Positions 10,550 through 22,341 are shown, counted from the stretch's first letter. The stretch is DNA of 64,000 nucleotides from Branchinecta lynchi (GCA_023053575.1 JAKZAP010000016.1:13224030-13288029); one strand, 5' to 3'. The notes: generated by a model from the letters alone, not told the origin. Numbers and translations are program-made.

Positions 10550-12079
10550 GACAGTCCTATAAGAAAGACTGCTTAATGCATAAAGCTGATCAAACAATCA
10601 AAATTAAAACGCTGCGACCCGCTTCTCAAGGAAGCCACCGATCAAGCACAGCCTGCGGTATAGCAGATCATTTGTATCATACTTCGTTAAGCACCACAAC
10701 CTGGAAGCAGAAGCAAACAAGACCATGACACAACAGTGAAAGAAACCAATAGTGCTTATAATGTTTTTATTTCGTGTTTTTATTTAACGTTTTGACGTCC
10801 CAGGCTATTTTAACGAATATTGGGAAAAATAAAATGATTCTGATTCCGAATGACGGCTCTAAGGCGTTCGTAAAGTGCGCAAACACGCTCGCAAGGCTAT
10901 TAAAGTCAACAGAAAGCCAAAGTTATTTGTTTGTATCATTTAATTCAGTACACCGAAACATTTGAATTCTGCCAAGGATTTGTTTTAAGCGTCCACTATC
11001 TGCTGTAGTACTGTTGTACAGAGTATCTGTGGCCGTCTCCATATACAAATTTTACGATGAAGCACAAAATTTGAAACTTTTCAGTGGCCAGTGATAGCGC
11101 GGCAGGTATCTCACTGTGCGAACACTTCTTTTTCGTGAATCGTTTTCGTCAAGTTTACAACAAAGGGACAAGCGTATAGAGGTACCACAAATCTGACCAA
11201 AAAGTCCAGGATCCGAAAATCGATTATTCGTGCCTGAATAGCGGAGCAACAAAGTAACGAATTTTATCGGGTTTACAAGCCTATTAAAGTGAACAAGTAA
11301 GAGTAACTAGAATGTCCTATCTCTACTCTTTTCGGTTAAACTTGAAAGTTGTTCCGTAAACGGTCAAGCTGTTGCTGGATCGCAGGCTCGTTTCTTCAGA
11401 TTCAGCTGAAGAAGATGACAAGACAGGTCCAAAAATGCGATTTTCCTTTTTGAGCCGTTGCTAAATATATCATATCGAATCTCTAGTCACGTCAGAAAAT
11501 ACTAAAGCCCTCTCCTCTAATTTGTGTTCTCCGATTGGAAAATTACCTGTCCACCCCATCAACGTGATTCTAAATTAGTGAACCTTTATGGAAAATATTT
11601 GTTGAGTGTTTTGCAATTATTTTGTATTTCTTTATCCTTTTTACTGCACTTACGCCCTTGGGCAGTGCGTCATAAATCCATTCATTCATTCACTAATAGA
11701 TTTCCGGTTTTGGCCGAATTCTGGGCGAAGTAATGAATTAATTAATTCGCAAGAAATTAAGTGCAAAAATGGACTCAGCACGTCTCCTTATCCCTTTATC
11801 GAACCTCTAATCCACTTCTGGTTATTTTTCGACCTAAAAAGATTGTTCAGAAATGAATTCAGCGAGTCCTCTTACTTTAATACTGAACCTCTTAATCATA
11901 TTTAGATAAAACCATAACTTATACCAGACTTTCGGTTTTTGCCGGATTCCAGGTGAATTACTTGTCCTGTGTGAAAAAGAGAGTTTCAGATATCAATCAA
12001 TCAAATTTATTTCCAAATAGCTTAAAGCTAGAGGAGAATAAAATATTTACGAATACGTAAAAACGAAACAAATTAACTA
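10550..12079. other. Upstream of the zinc-finger gene: no other gene seen
   Basis: Presumed 5' UTR/intron and promoter side of the zinc-finger gene. About 11600-11700 looks like a LINE 3' end (CGCCCTTGGGCAG followed by CATTCATTCATTC). About 11995-12065 is a reversed LINE 3' end (CAATCAATCAAATTTATTTCC), as at 22845 and 23005. Confidence 0.4.
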
Positions 12080-12129
12080 ATGGCAGTGTCTATTGTTCCC
12101 CGACCTGGAAATGATACCTCAAATGCTAA

Positions 12130-14075
12130 AAGTACTCGACCAGTCCAGTATGCTACCACACAGGAGCTAATAGTACTCGACCAGTCGAGTAACAATGGTT
12201 ATGGGAGCCAGGGGCGTCGCAAGGGGGGTGCGGGGGTGCAGCACCCCCCCCCCCCCCCACCTTTTTGAGATTCGGTAAAATTTTGGCTTGTTCGGTATTT
12301 TTTCGATAGCAGGGCTGTCTGATATATTTTCGGGGGTTCGGTAGTTATACAGAATCCTAAATAGGCCATCTGTACGAATCTCTTCGGCATAATGATCAGG
12401 ATTCGGTATAATTGCCAGTATTCGGTAATTTGGTAATTTTTCGATGCCGGAACTGTTCAGTATATTTATGGAGATTCTGTAGTTACACAGAATCCGGAAT
12501 AAGTTATTGGTTCAAAATTATTCGGTATCAGGATTGAGATTCGGTAATTTATTCAGTACAATTTCCAGGATTAGGAAGTTATCTACGATCCTGACTTTGT
12601 TCCAGTTTCGACGAAATTATATCAAATACGAATATTGTTCGGTAGTCTTTCGATACCAAAACAATTCGGTATAATAACCGGGATACGGTAGTTGTACAGT
12701 ATAACATGCTATCGGTCTAAACTTATTCCGTAGAATAATTGGGATTCGGTCATTTATTCGTTACAATTGCCAGGATTCGGAAGTTACCATGAACTTCGAA
12801 ACTCAGAAGAGGTCGAGTTACGCACTGGTCGCAGACAAAAGGGGTGATCTGTGGTATCATCGATAGTCCTTACTTTTATTTTCGATCCCGAAAAGAATAT
12901 ATAATTATAAATATTTCGAAAATTCCGCCTGCAGCACTTTTCGTAATATTCTCTATTTTGTGGAAAGGCGCGTCATTTGACGGGGGTTTCAAGCCAGTTG
13001 TATGATTGAGATTTCGAAACATTAAAGCTAGAATTTGGATGGAAATTAAGTTCGGCAGGAAAAAGCAAAAAAAAGTTTCGCCTGCGGCCCTCACTTTATG
13101 TGATTATGGGTAGTATATTGACTAGACTACAGTTGCTGCTGCTGCCGGAACGTCGCTCCACACGGTTTCTGGAACTTCTAAGAGTCTCGGTATTTAATCA
13201 ACGGTAAATGATAAAATTCGTAAGAGAAGCAGTTAAATTTTAGCCTACAGAAAAAAATGGATTTCGAAAATTTTTGCCGGCGGTGCTGGATTTAATTTTG
13301 TATTGGCTATAATAGATACAAGCCGTTACTGCAATCATGCCCCGGCAATATATTCTCCATCTAATAGTTGGCTTATCGTCTTTCATGCTGCCCTTTATTT
13401 TTACTCTTCCTACGTAATCGTTTCTTTTCCATAATTTAAAGCTCGAATTCTTAGTTCTAGGATACGGTAAAATTTTTGAAAGATTCGTTAAAATTTTGGC
13501 TCTGCACCCCCCCCCCCCCACTGAAAATGTACTTGCGACGCCCCTGATGGGAGCTATCAGTAATTGACCAGTCGATGAATCAAGCATCCAGTCACTATCA
13601 GTACTAGACTGGTCGAGTACTCGTGTGTTGGGAAGCTAAAAGTACTTGACTCTATGACTCTAATAGGTCGAGTAATTACTATCATACCATTCTCGACCAT
13701 ACAGATGAAATCCGGAAAGTTGTAGAAAGTTGTGGAAAGTTAGTACTCGATCTGAAAAGAAGGATAGATGGGTCGAGTATTTGACGTCCCAGGGGCTCAA
13801 GTATTCAGGGCGATGACTGTAAAAATACTTGACCTGTCGAAGGAGCAGTGGTAGGCCGAGTACTTGAAGCCCTAACAGCAGTTCGTACTCGACCTAATAT
13901 TAGGCTACGAATAAGAGGCCAAGTATTCAAGGTGGCGACCCCTAAAAATACTCGACCTGTTGAACGAGGATTAGTCGATCGAGTACTTTTTTTTTTTTTT
14001 TTTTTTTATCAATCAATTATAATATATCAATCAATCAATCATACTTCACGCCCTAGCCGCTTTCGTACTCGACCT
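12130..14075. repeat. Cluster of TACTCGACC motifs in both orientations
   Basis: GTACTCGACC or its complement recurs at irregular 25-60 base intervals: for example 12132, 12173, 13611 (rev), 13667 (rev), 13743, 13771 (rev), 13885, 13949 and 14065, with degenerate versions between. D copy 1 was inserted into the cluster. A T-run and CAATCAATCAATC at 13987-14040 interrupt it. Confidence 0.6.
12209..13546 (+). mobile_element. Non-autonomous hAT-like element D, copy 1
   Basis: TIR CAGGGGCGTCGCAAG at the left and CTTGCGACGCCCCTG at the right. Perfect 8-bp TSD ATGGGAGC at 12201-12208 and 13547-13554. CA...TG ends plus 8-bp TSD are hAT hallmarks. There is no transposase frame. The interior is filled with TTCGGTA iterations (12270-12790) and CGCC-rich blocks (for example TTCCGCCTGCAGCAC). 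Confidence 0.9.
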
Positions 14076-14079
14076 ACGT

Positions 14080-14365
14080 ATGGGGGGAGAGGGGGGACGC
14101 CCCCCCCCCCAATGTTGAGGACCAGCTGGTAAAAAATAGGCGAGTCGACCCGAAGCACCGCGATATTCCATACAAACAGTCGATTTTTTCTTGGAAACTG
14201 TCGATTTTCGTCAAAAAAGGTCGGTTTTTCGTAAATATAGTCAATTTTCTCTTTAAAACAGTCGTTTTTTTATCGGTCGATTTTTCGTTAAAATAGTCGT
14301 TTTTCTGCAATAACAGTCGGTAAAAATGACCAGTTAGTCGGTAGATACCTTACCCCCCCCCCCAA
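14080..14365. repeat. Repeat E, copy 1 (G/C-tract flanked)
   Basis: Between G-run/C-run ends, it contains repeated CAGTCGATTTTT/GTCGGTTTTTC modules and GGTAAAAAAT...GGTAAAAATGACC. Matches 17950-18262. Confidence 0.6.
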
Positions 14366-14520
14366 AGATTTTGGCTAGGAAGGATCGCCTCTGCTGAAGA
14401 GAACCCTCGCCAAGAAGGGCCGACATACAGCTCTAACAAAATGCAGCCGGCTTATCCGTTTCCGTTTTGAACTGTCAAACATGATTCGCAGCCAGCTTGG
14501 GCTGAAGGAATACTTGAAAA
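14366..14520 (+). repeat. Repeat J fragment
   Basis: Reads CTGAAGAGAACCC...CAAGAAGGGCCGACA and ends with GATTCGCAGCCAGCTTGGGC. This is a decayed copy of the J fold-back arm seen at 55124 and 56614. Sequence 14521-14800 holds no recognised feature. Confidence 0.5.
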
Positions 14521-15040
14521 ATAGTGAGTAAAAAAAAAAAAAAAAAATTTAGTACTCCGGAGTTTAGAAAACTCAGAACTATAAGATACGTCATACCTGT
14601 TCCACGAATCCGTAAACACAGTTTGTGTAGTTAGTAAGATCAAGGTACGATGTGTGTGCTTGCTACCTGCTACAGTGCTGTACATTTATCATAATCACTC
14701 CTGCGTACCTGAACCAAGTCAACCAAGCTTGAACTGACCGTCCTTTGTTTCGATTCGATGGCAGCCAGGTAGGGTAGACCGCAGAGCCCGCAGGTTGAAC
14801 TCGATTGATATGCCAAATAAGATCATATCTGCAGTTCCGAAGCAGGGGGTTACTGACTGGTTTTTGGGACCTAGTGCTGGTACCTCTGATTTTGGTCTGT
14901 ACTGTACTGTAGGCTGTCTGTACTGTCCGTCCGTCTGTTATCAGAATAATTTTGATAGGATTGAGATAATTTGTCTAAAGTTGGTGTGAGGATTCTTTGG
15001 GTCAACGTATACAGGTCATTTAGTAGAGGTGCCTTGTAGC

Positions 15041-15523
15041 CAAGGCCGTATCCAAGGGGGTTGACCTCCCCCCCCCCCAAAAAAAAAAAACATACAAAAA
15101 TAATCGTTTTCATAGGCTTTTCCCCCTGATCTATGTCTTGTTTGTACTTTTTTGTCCGACCCGCCCGATGAAAAATTTATCTCAAAATAGTACTGTGAAG
15201 TAGTACGAAAAAGTAGCATGCAGTACTACCGATGCTACTACATGCTTCTACTTCAAGGCTACCGTGTTACTGCATACTACTATATGCTACTATTAGCAAG
15301 ACCTGATGCTACTATGGCAAGACAGGATGGTACTGGATACTACTACATAAGATTGGACCAGTCTGAGGCACATTAAATGATAGTATTCTTTGATATTACA
15401 TAGACATGCAAGGTTTTCGTACTACTACCATAGGCTACTACTACGCAGGCTACTTATTTTTCATCGGACGCAGGCAACCCCCCCCCCCCAAAAAAAAAGA
15501 GTAATTTCTTGGATACGGGCCTG
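15041..15523 (+). mobile_element. hAT-like MITE F, copy 1 (hosts a nested G)
   Basis: CAAGGCCGTATCC at the left, GGATACGGGCCTG at the right, 8-bp TSD CTTGTAGC at 15033-15040 and 15524-15531. It is longer than other F copies because element G is nested inside. Confidence 0.85.
15168..15466. mobile_element. Element G, copy 1, nested in F
   Basis: CCGATGAAAAAT at the left and ATTTTTCATCGG at the right enclose sequence rich in TAGTAGTA/TACTACTA and GCTACTA. A second copy lies at 22070-22341. Confidence 0.65.
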
Positions 15524-16350
15524 CTTGTAGCCCTGTGGATGCGGAAGGGGGTTACAAATAAAGGGCGGATTTTTTTTGTTCAAGCTAATAAGATTATTCT
15601 AAAAGGTAATCGATTTAATCTATTTAGGGGTTAGGAGACGTGCTGAATCCGTATCCGAAACTTCTGCCAGATGTCAAGTAAGATCATATCTGGAGTTACG
15701 AACCAGGGTGTCACTCATTGTTTTTTGGAATCTCGAAAGGTTTGTGACGGTACCTCTGATTTTGGAAAGTCTGTACTGTCCGTCCGTCTGTTTGCACAAT
15801 AACTCTCAAACGGATTAAGATATTTTATTTATACTTATTTCTCGCGGGCGAGTGGCTTGCCTGGAGTCCGGCCAAAACCGGAAATTATTCTTTATTTATT
15901 TATATATATTATAGCACAAGTTTTTTTCTGCAGTTATTCGGCCAGGATCAGAAAAACTTAATTTTTGTAGTGCTTATGATTGCTCGATCAAGTATCGATA
16001 ATGGGGTAAGCTGATATGTTGATTTGATCTATCTGCTTTGTTTTCCTGGTAGTTTAAACTACCGACACGATCCACTGATCGAGCCGCTGAAAATGGAAAT
16101 CCGGTAGGCATCGTTTTTTTTCGGTCTTCCGAGTTTCGATCTCGTGATAAGAATACATACTTCGTTTCCCTAGGAAGTCGCCGCTAGGTCGGCCGGATTC
16201 ACCGGAATCAGGCGAAAACGGGAAATTCGTCAGTTCCAACGAATACTTTGTCCAGCTGTTTGTTTCGGTATAGGAAATGGTCTCGGGATTTAGTGAAGAC
16301 TGATCCAGTAAATGTGTCCCTTTGGGATCCCGTCAAAACCTTGGTTGTTG

Positions 16351-17232
16351 AACAGTAGCCGATTTGCCCTCTAGCTACATGGCCAACCAGTAGTTTGAAT
16401 TTGTTTCAAAGAAGTTTTGAAAGATTCCGAGTTCTTTTTTATTTCTAATACTTACAAATATAAAGAATCAAATACTGTCGACAGAGAAAAAGCACGAACG
16501 GAACAGGAGTGACAAATAAAAAACAATTACCTTATTTAAAAGATAAAGTGAAAGAGTACGGTAGCCGATTACGCTCGATAATAAGTTTCGTCTGAACTGG
16601 GTTTGCAATAAGTGTAATGTACCCATCGCGGCCATCTTCAAAATACGCGCAATTTCGGCAGTTTCATGTGAGAACGGCTGAAGCTTATTTTTTTATCTTT
16701 TTTATTTTTTTTTGTCCTTTCAGCTACAATAATTGAGGAAGACAACAAAGCTCTGCCATCAGTTTATTTGAAGTACCCCTTCTCCTAACTGAATTCTTCT
16801 CCCAACTAGTTATTTCCTCATTCATTTTCCCCTCAAAATTGAAGAGTAAAATAATATACGGTATAAACAAGACTATACTTGAATCAACTGATACATTCAA
16901 TGACATCTAAATACTGTGAAAACTATTAACTTCTTGCATTATTCACTTGTGAAAGAATCAGTATAGGTTCTAGGTTCGAACGGCTTCCAATTTTTTTTTA
17001 TAAAAACAAATAGGGGTATTTATGTAAGATATTTATACTAATCCATTTCTCGAATCCAAGTCGAATCTTATGCGCTGGTTTTGTTGATTTGAATCGTTTC
17101 AGGTTTTGGGGAAGAGAAAAATGGATTTACTCCTGGATTTTTGATTCCGTAGCTTATTGACGGGTTGCTCACTCCCAGAGTAAGTGTACAGTAACGAAGG
17201 CTCCGGGGAGGATATACAACGACATAATAGCC
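16351..17232. other. Downstream of the WD gene: no gene seen
   Basis: 3' side of the minus-strand WD gene. AATAAA on the minus strand occurs at about 16759-16764 and in T-rich stretches near 16703 and 16438; any could end the transcript. No convincing coding sequence. Confidence 0.35.
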
Positions 17233-17724
17233 CTAAAAGTTGGCGTTGAGTATCTCAACAAGGGTCCGCGGAGTCTCGCAAAACCGTGCGCTCATATTTC
17301 TTGTCATCGGCAGATCTTCAGATAGTTCCAAGCTAGAAAGGGTCGGTAGGGCCAGGCTGTGGAACCCTAGTGTCTTGTCACAACTAGAGTGGAAGTCTAG
17401 CAGACTATCATAGACGTCGACACTTGGGGTTGTAGTGGATCCGTCGATAGAACTGTCTTTTCCACTTTTAGCGTTGGACTCTTCAGAGATTGTAGCTAAA
17501 ACGTCGCTTATACTCTGGCAGTCTCCAGTCGCACTCACCACCAAACCTTGTGGCTTAAATTTGATTTTCATTACGAAATCTTTGTGAAGGAGTACTAGGT
17601 ACGATCCCATTTGACGTAGTGGCACTTTGGCAAAGTCGGTTGCTGGTGACGCTAGGTCTCTAGGGAAGTCTGGAGTTATGCATCGACGGATGGTTAGAAG
17701 TTCGAGGTCCCAGATGATGATCGT
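17233..17724 (-). CDS. WDR49/64-like protein, exon 5 (last seen)
   Basis: Opens after acceptor TTTCAG (17725-17726), phase 0, with TIIIWDLELLTIRRCI, completing the WD repeat begun in the previous exon. It then reads a linker (GSYLVLLHKDFVMKIKFKPQ) of the type that follows the first propeller in WDR49/WDR64/WDY proteins. Thereafter the frame stays open for about 100 codons of Ser/Thr/Asp-rich low-complexity sequence and stops at TAG 17233-17235. A possible internal donor (GTGGTGAGTG, about 17541-17550) leaves open that the tail is intronic and that a second propeller lies elsewhere; I found none in the window. The stretch to the previous exon is a 5.5 kb intron. Confidence 0.7.
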   Translation of the reverse strand, partial: TIIIWDLELLTIRRCITPDFPRDLASPATDFAKVPLRQMGSYLVLLHKDFVMKIKFKPQGLVVSATGDCQSISDVLATISEESNAKSGKDSSIDGSTTTPSVDVYDSLLDFHSSCDKTLGFHSLALPTLSSLELSEDLPMTRNMSARFCETPRTLVEILNANF

Positions 17725-17949
17725 CTGAAATGTTTTCTGCTTAAATATTATTTTAATTCAGAGGCCTCATTCGGACCCCAAGGGGTAGAAGGTACCCATG
17801 AAAATCATCAAATCTGCAAGAATCTCCCAGGGGTAAAAGTTACCCGTGAAAATTATCAAATCTGCTAGAAAAAAGTGATTTGACATAATTTTGACAGGTA
17901 GTTGTGAAAAGTTGATCTTAAGAAGGTATCTCACCCGGGGACGTCACGA

Positions 17950-18262
17950 CTGGGGGGGGGGGCGCCCCTTCCCCACAATGCTGTCGGCCAGCCGGTAAAA
18001 AATAACCGAGTCGACGCGAAGCGCCACGATTTTTCGTCATAACAGCTGATTTTTTCACGAAAACAGTCGGTTTTTCTGAAAATTGGTGTATTTTTCGTGA
18101 AATAGTCGTTTTTCTGAAAATCAGTGGATTTTTCTGAAAATCAGTCGATTTTTTTCAAAAATGTAATTTTTGTTGTTGAAAACAGTCGTTTTTCTGCAGG
18201 AAAAGTCGGTAAAAATTACCAGCCAGTCGGTAAATGCCTCCCCCCCCCCCCAATCAGAGGCT
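17950..18262. repeat. Repeat E, copy 2
   Basis: G-run at left, C-run at right, with iterated CAGTCGATTTTT, TCAGTGGATTTTT and GTCGGTAAAAATTACC as in copy 1. Sits in the WD-gene intron. Confidence 0.6.
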
Positions 18263-18559
18263 AGTAACGCCTCTGATATTCTCACCAAACTTTGACCTTC
18301 TTAAGGCGAGTTGATGATACGAAATGGCGCCGTTGCCCCACAAGGCTTTCGCGGCATGACGCCCCCTGTTTTAATGTTATTACCCATCATAATATGCTTG
18401 TGCAAGTAGAAAAGATAAAGGGAAACGAAGAAAATACACACCACTGCGTATCTACAACGAAATATCTTCAGCTATTTGAGCTATTTGTACATATCACTTT
18501 ATATGTGAAGTAGCACCTATCTACTTAAGGTCTTTTTCTTTTCCATTCGTTCTTGCTTG

Positions 18560-18960
18560 ATCGAATTAAAACAGGTTGTTGCGTCTCCACCTCCAACTCA
18601 GTGACGTTAATACAAAATTTACCAAACAGTTTACCCTAGTCTAACGTCACTTACACTTTCATCTTAAACCTACTTTCTTTTTATACTTTCCAACTCTAAA
18701 ACTAACTTCTATTTTCAAACTTTTCATTTTTCTATTAAACATTCACATAAAAACTATGTCCCTATTTTGGGAGGCCCTTCCTCCATAGAGCCTCTATCTA
18801 CTATGGAGATCTACCCTTTTTTGTTTACTATTTCTCCAACAATGTTAACTTTTGTCTACCATATTTTACAGCTGTTAACTATTTCTTCTTCATTACCACT
18901 CACCTGCTCATATTTTTAAAATCTGGTAAAAACCAAAAAATGTATTAGCCTACCTACCAG
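18560..18960 (-). repeat. Repeat N-related, copy 3
   Basis: Reverse orientation: complement of GTCACTGAG...GGAGGTGGAG, then T/C-rich text like the complement of 6360-6680. Weak match. The rest of the intron to 19735 shows nothing recognisable. Confidence 0.35.
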
Positions 18961-19734
18961 GGTTGCCGCGGGAAGGACTAAAGTTCTACTTTGTTGAAAG
19001 TTGAAGAAACAAGTTTCTTCAGAGGAACACGTTTTGATCTGTTACAACGGCTTATTAATGCTGTCCATCTCTTCGTTAGTAGCTTTTTACAATATAATGG
19101 GCGTCAAATTATACTCGTATACTTTAGGTTGTAGTCTCGGTTGTAGTAAGAACACTTTTTCTGATCTTTAGAAGCTCGAAAAAATTGTATTTGCGTGGCA
19201 ATACCGCTACTCACTTCGAAATCAAGCAGTCAAATTTTATAGGTTCGATCAAGAATCTACCAACAAATTTCAAACTTCTGTGTATTTCGTTGTACGTACA
19301 GCCTTTATCTTCCACGAAAATGTGATAAACACTGACACAACTGCACATACGTCCCAAAACCCTTGCTCGTCCCCTGAATACTTTCGGCGACTCCGACATT
19401 CTTACATTCCTTCCGTGCCCTAATGATTACCCCCCCCCCCACAAGGTTTACTGAAATGACGCAACTGCGTGAAAACCGAAACTCGCAAATACGTTTTTGC
19501 AATCACAATTAACTCAAGGATACGTATACTTCTATTAAATACCTCAAAACTTCTGTTTTGTTTCTTGAAAATCACATTTCAAACTGTTTTAAACATTATG
19601 ATATGATTATATATGAAATGCTTCAACGCAGTGGGAACTATTTATGCCAACAGGCTTGCCGCGGAACTCGTACATCGTCTTTTGATAACCAGACTTCGGA
19701 AAAAGCTTGCAAATGATCAAGATAAGTCTATTGA

Positions 19735-19925
19735 GCCGAACTACCGAGGAGTCACTCACTCCCCAGCACCTTCTGTACACCCTTTCCCGGCACCGGTCTA
19801 CACCGACAGAAGGTTGACTTGACTTACCTTTGCTAGTTATCTTTGCTGTTTCCGTCAATAAAAGATAAAACCGGGCACCGTGTACTCTGTACACTAAAAT
19901 CGAGAGTGGGAAACCCCTTGCGAAA
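19735..19925 (+). repeat. Repeat K, copy 1
   Basis: GAGTCACTCACTCCCC at the left, CCCTTTCCCGGCACCGG inside and AAAATCGAGAGTGGGAAACC at the right. Related copies at 44390-44650 and 61886-62075. Confidence 0.55.
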
Positions 19926-20164
19926 TACGTTCATCAAGCGACATATGGGTAACAGCGAAAATATCCGTAATCTATTTTCCACTTTCATAGTAAGCCACTT
20001 CGTAATAATCAGGCTGCAAAAATCTCTTCACTTTAGAATTGTCGCCATTCAGAATTTTAAACTTTTTTTTTGTAATACCGTACCTGTAGCAATTTTTTCT
20101 CATTTTTCGGACTGGATTTGACACCAGCTTGATGCTACATCTCCTCCCTCGATGAAATTAGATC

Positions 20165-20550
20165 CCAAATTACCCTAATCTTTCCTTGCCATTGCCATCT
20201 ACGCTGATAATAATTTAAAACATTATTTGCTAACTTATAACAATTTTGACAATTTTGAAGTGACTGATTTAGTAAGATTCAGCATTAACCGTCATCATCG
20301 GGGGCACGCGTACAAGCTTACAAAGTCAAGATTCCACAAGGATGTTTTTAAGTGGGGTTTTGGCAACAGAGTTGTTGATCCTTGGAACAGCCTTACCGAA
20401 GATGCGGTTAATGCTGAATCGATCAATAGTTTTAAGTGCATTGTTGATGAGATTTTTAACTCTGATCAGTTCGACTACTCAAAATTTCTTAGAGTTATTT
20501 AGAGGCGAAAGCCTTTTCTCTTGCTTTGTATTATTATTATTATTATAACA
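20165..20550 (+). pseudogene. LINE remnant: RT C-terminus and 3' end
   Basis: Frame 20227-20502 reads HHRGHAYKLTKSRFHKDVFK...NRVVDPWNSLTEDAVNAESI, the C-terminal tail typical of CR1/L2/jockey-like non-LTR reverse transcriptases. TAG is followed by AGGCGAAAGCC and an (ATT)n tail near 20530. 5'-truncated. Relatives at 23455, 26580 and 41270. Confidence 0.75.
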
Positions 20551-20728
20551 TTTATTCCAGTGATACTTCACCGCAACAGTCCTTAGTAATTTGTAAAAAA
20601 TAAGTTTTCTTTCATTGCCATCAGCCTATTCATAAAGTTTTCTGTTTAAATTTTTCAGAAGCTCTTTGATTCCAACGTGGGAAGATCTGCGTATGTCAGC
20701 TACAAGATAGAAAGGTCAAGTAGTTTTT

Positions 20729-21452
20729 GAGCGTGTTTCACCCTTCTAACAGTAGTAACTGTTAGCTACTATTTTGTTCCAACCTCGTGAAAAGTTACTG
20801 CGCTGGTCGTCTCAGCCTTCTCAAAATATTAACTACAGGAATGCTGCGTGAAGCCGCCACCCTAAACTCCTATTTTGGGGAAATGACTTAGGGAAAAAGA
20901 GTAAAGGTTGAGATAAAATTCAGTGGAGTATCCTGAAAGGAAGCTTAGAACCTTCATTTTCTGCTGGTACCATAGTTTACTTGTAATTGTTCAAGGCTAA
21001 GCTAGAGAACACAAAAGAATGTAGGCACCCAAGTGATCATGAAGTCGCCCACTTTGCTAAAAATAGTATTTTGCTACATGGTGAAGTTAGAGGCCAGCTG
21101 TTTGGTCAGTGAGGTTCCTTGACTTTTTGCAAATAAGGAAATTTGCTGTTTTCTTGGAGTTTGCATGATTTTTCTGGGGTGGCAGCTTCATGATCCAAGG
21201 TGGCAGGATCATGTACCATGGCCAATTGGGGGGTGGGTGGTGCCATAGTAAGGGCAGCTTCATGCAACACTCCTGTACTTGCTTACCACGCTAGGGAGCG
21301 TAGTAAGCGTGCTAACTACGAATCTCTTTGACGTGATTGGTTCCGAGTAGCACGTGGCACGATATTTTGCTGAAAATCGAAAATGGGTTCCAAGAAGCCA
21401 GAAACCATGACGTCCTGCGTAGTAACTACGGTAAGTAGGTTGGAACACGCTC
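20729..21452 (-). mobile_element. MITE family A, copy 2, split by element S
   Basis: GAGCGTGTTTCACCC at the left and GGTTGGAACACGCTC at the right. The two halves of the A sequence are separated by 440 bases of element S. Confidence 0.75.
20836..21275 (+). mobile_element. Element S nested in A
   Basis: Imperfect TIR CAGGAATGCTGCGTGAAGC at the left, GCTTCATGCAACACTCCTG at the right, flanked by TA on both sides. No coding frame. Confidence 0.65.
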
Positions 21453-21774
21453 TTTATGTAAAGAGTTTTGGAAAGACCCTCTCTGGCACGCCAGTTCCTC
21501 CATAACATTTATTTCAAGCCATTAATCTGGTTGAAAGCTGTCTACCAACTGAACTGATGACGCTAAGATGCGTTTACTATTAATTTTACCCAACACTGCT
21601 AGATGGCGTTATAAATGGGAAAAGCGCGGAATATTCAAATAGTGTGAGAAACATGACGATTCCCAACATGGAGTCCTTGTGAATGACTGAAAATTTTCAT
21701 CACATCCGCTTATCTGCATCGCAAACTTTTTTTTTATATTAAATAATGTCTCAAAACGGAAAAAAAGCTACTAT

Positions 21775-21995
21775 GTTCTTCAGAAATATTTTGACTCTCC
21801 TTGGCAAGGGTACTCGTCAGGCTGTTGCTTTACTTGCAGGAACAAACCAGAAATCACAATGTTCTTCCATCAACGTCTAGGACCCTAGGCCCTCGCCTAG
21901 AAGGTCTGGAATGTGGCTGACAAAAATCAAAGCTAATATTTTCCCTTTTGAGCCGATGTTAATGTATGTTTTTCAGTCAGCTTGGCCTGAACGAG
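21775..21995 (-). repeat. Repeat J fragment
   Basis: CTTGGCAAGGGTACTCGTCAGGC (reverse of the J core, GAAA part lost) followed by CAGTCAGCTTGGCCTGA-like end. Sequence 21453-21774 is unremarkable. Confidence 0.5.
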
Positions 21996-22069
21996 CTTTT
22001 GGTATTTTTTGGTATATCTATGAAATTTATTTCATCTTGTAATGCCCAATAATCGAGCTTGAATCTCCT

Positions 22070-22341
22070 AAGGCTAGGCGTACCTGATGAAAAGTTTTTA
22101 GACTGTGTAGTTATACAAAAAAGTTGCATGTATTGATGTTTAGTAGTACTGGATACTTTCATTTAACATGCCTCAGACTGGGTTAATCTTAAGAAGTAGT
22201 ATCCGGTAGCATCCAGTCTTGGTATAGTAGCATCCAGTTTTGGTAGTAGTAGTATGCAGTGACAAAAGTTACTGCTGTATGCTACTAAATATTACAACTC
22301 CATACAACTAATTCTCGAAAACTTTTCATCGGGTACGCCTA
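22070..22341 (+). mobile_element. Element G, copy 2
   Basis: TIR AGGCGTACCTGATGAAAAG at the left and CTTTTCATCGGGTACGCCT at the right. The interior is rich in TAGTAGTA and GCATCCAGT. Intact in the WD-gene intron. Confidence 0.7.

Larger units (their letters stand above)
14800..16350 (+). repeat. Diverged repeat H, copy 1, interrupted by F
   Basis: GTCCGTCCGTCTG appears twice (about 14925 and 15778), each in a partly duplicated block beginning AAGATCATATCTG. CCGGAATC/AAACCGG-like motifs follow at 15870-16230, and a terminal TTTGGGATCCCGTCAAAACC lies near 16320. F copy 1 splits it at 15041-15523. Confidence 0.5.
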
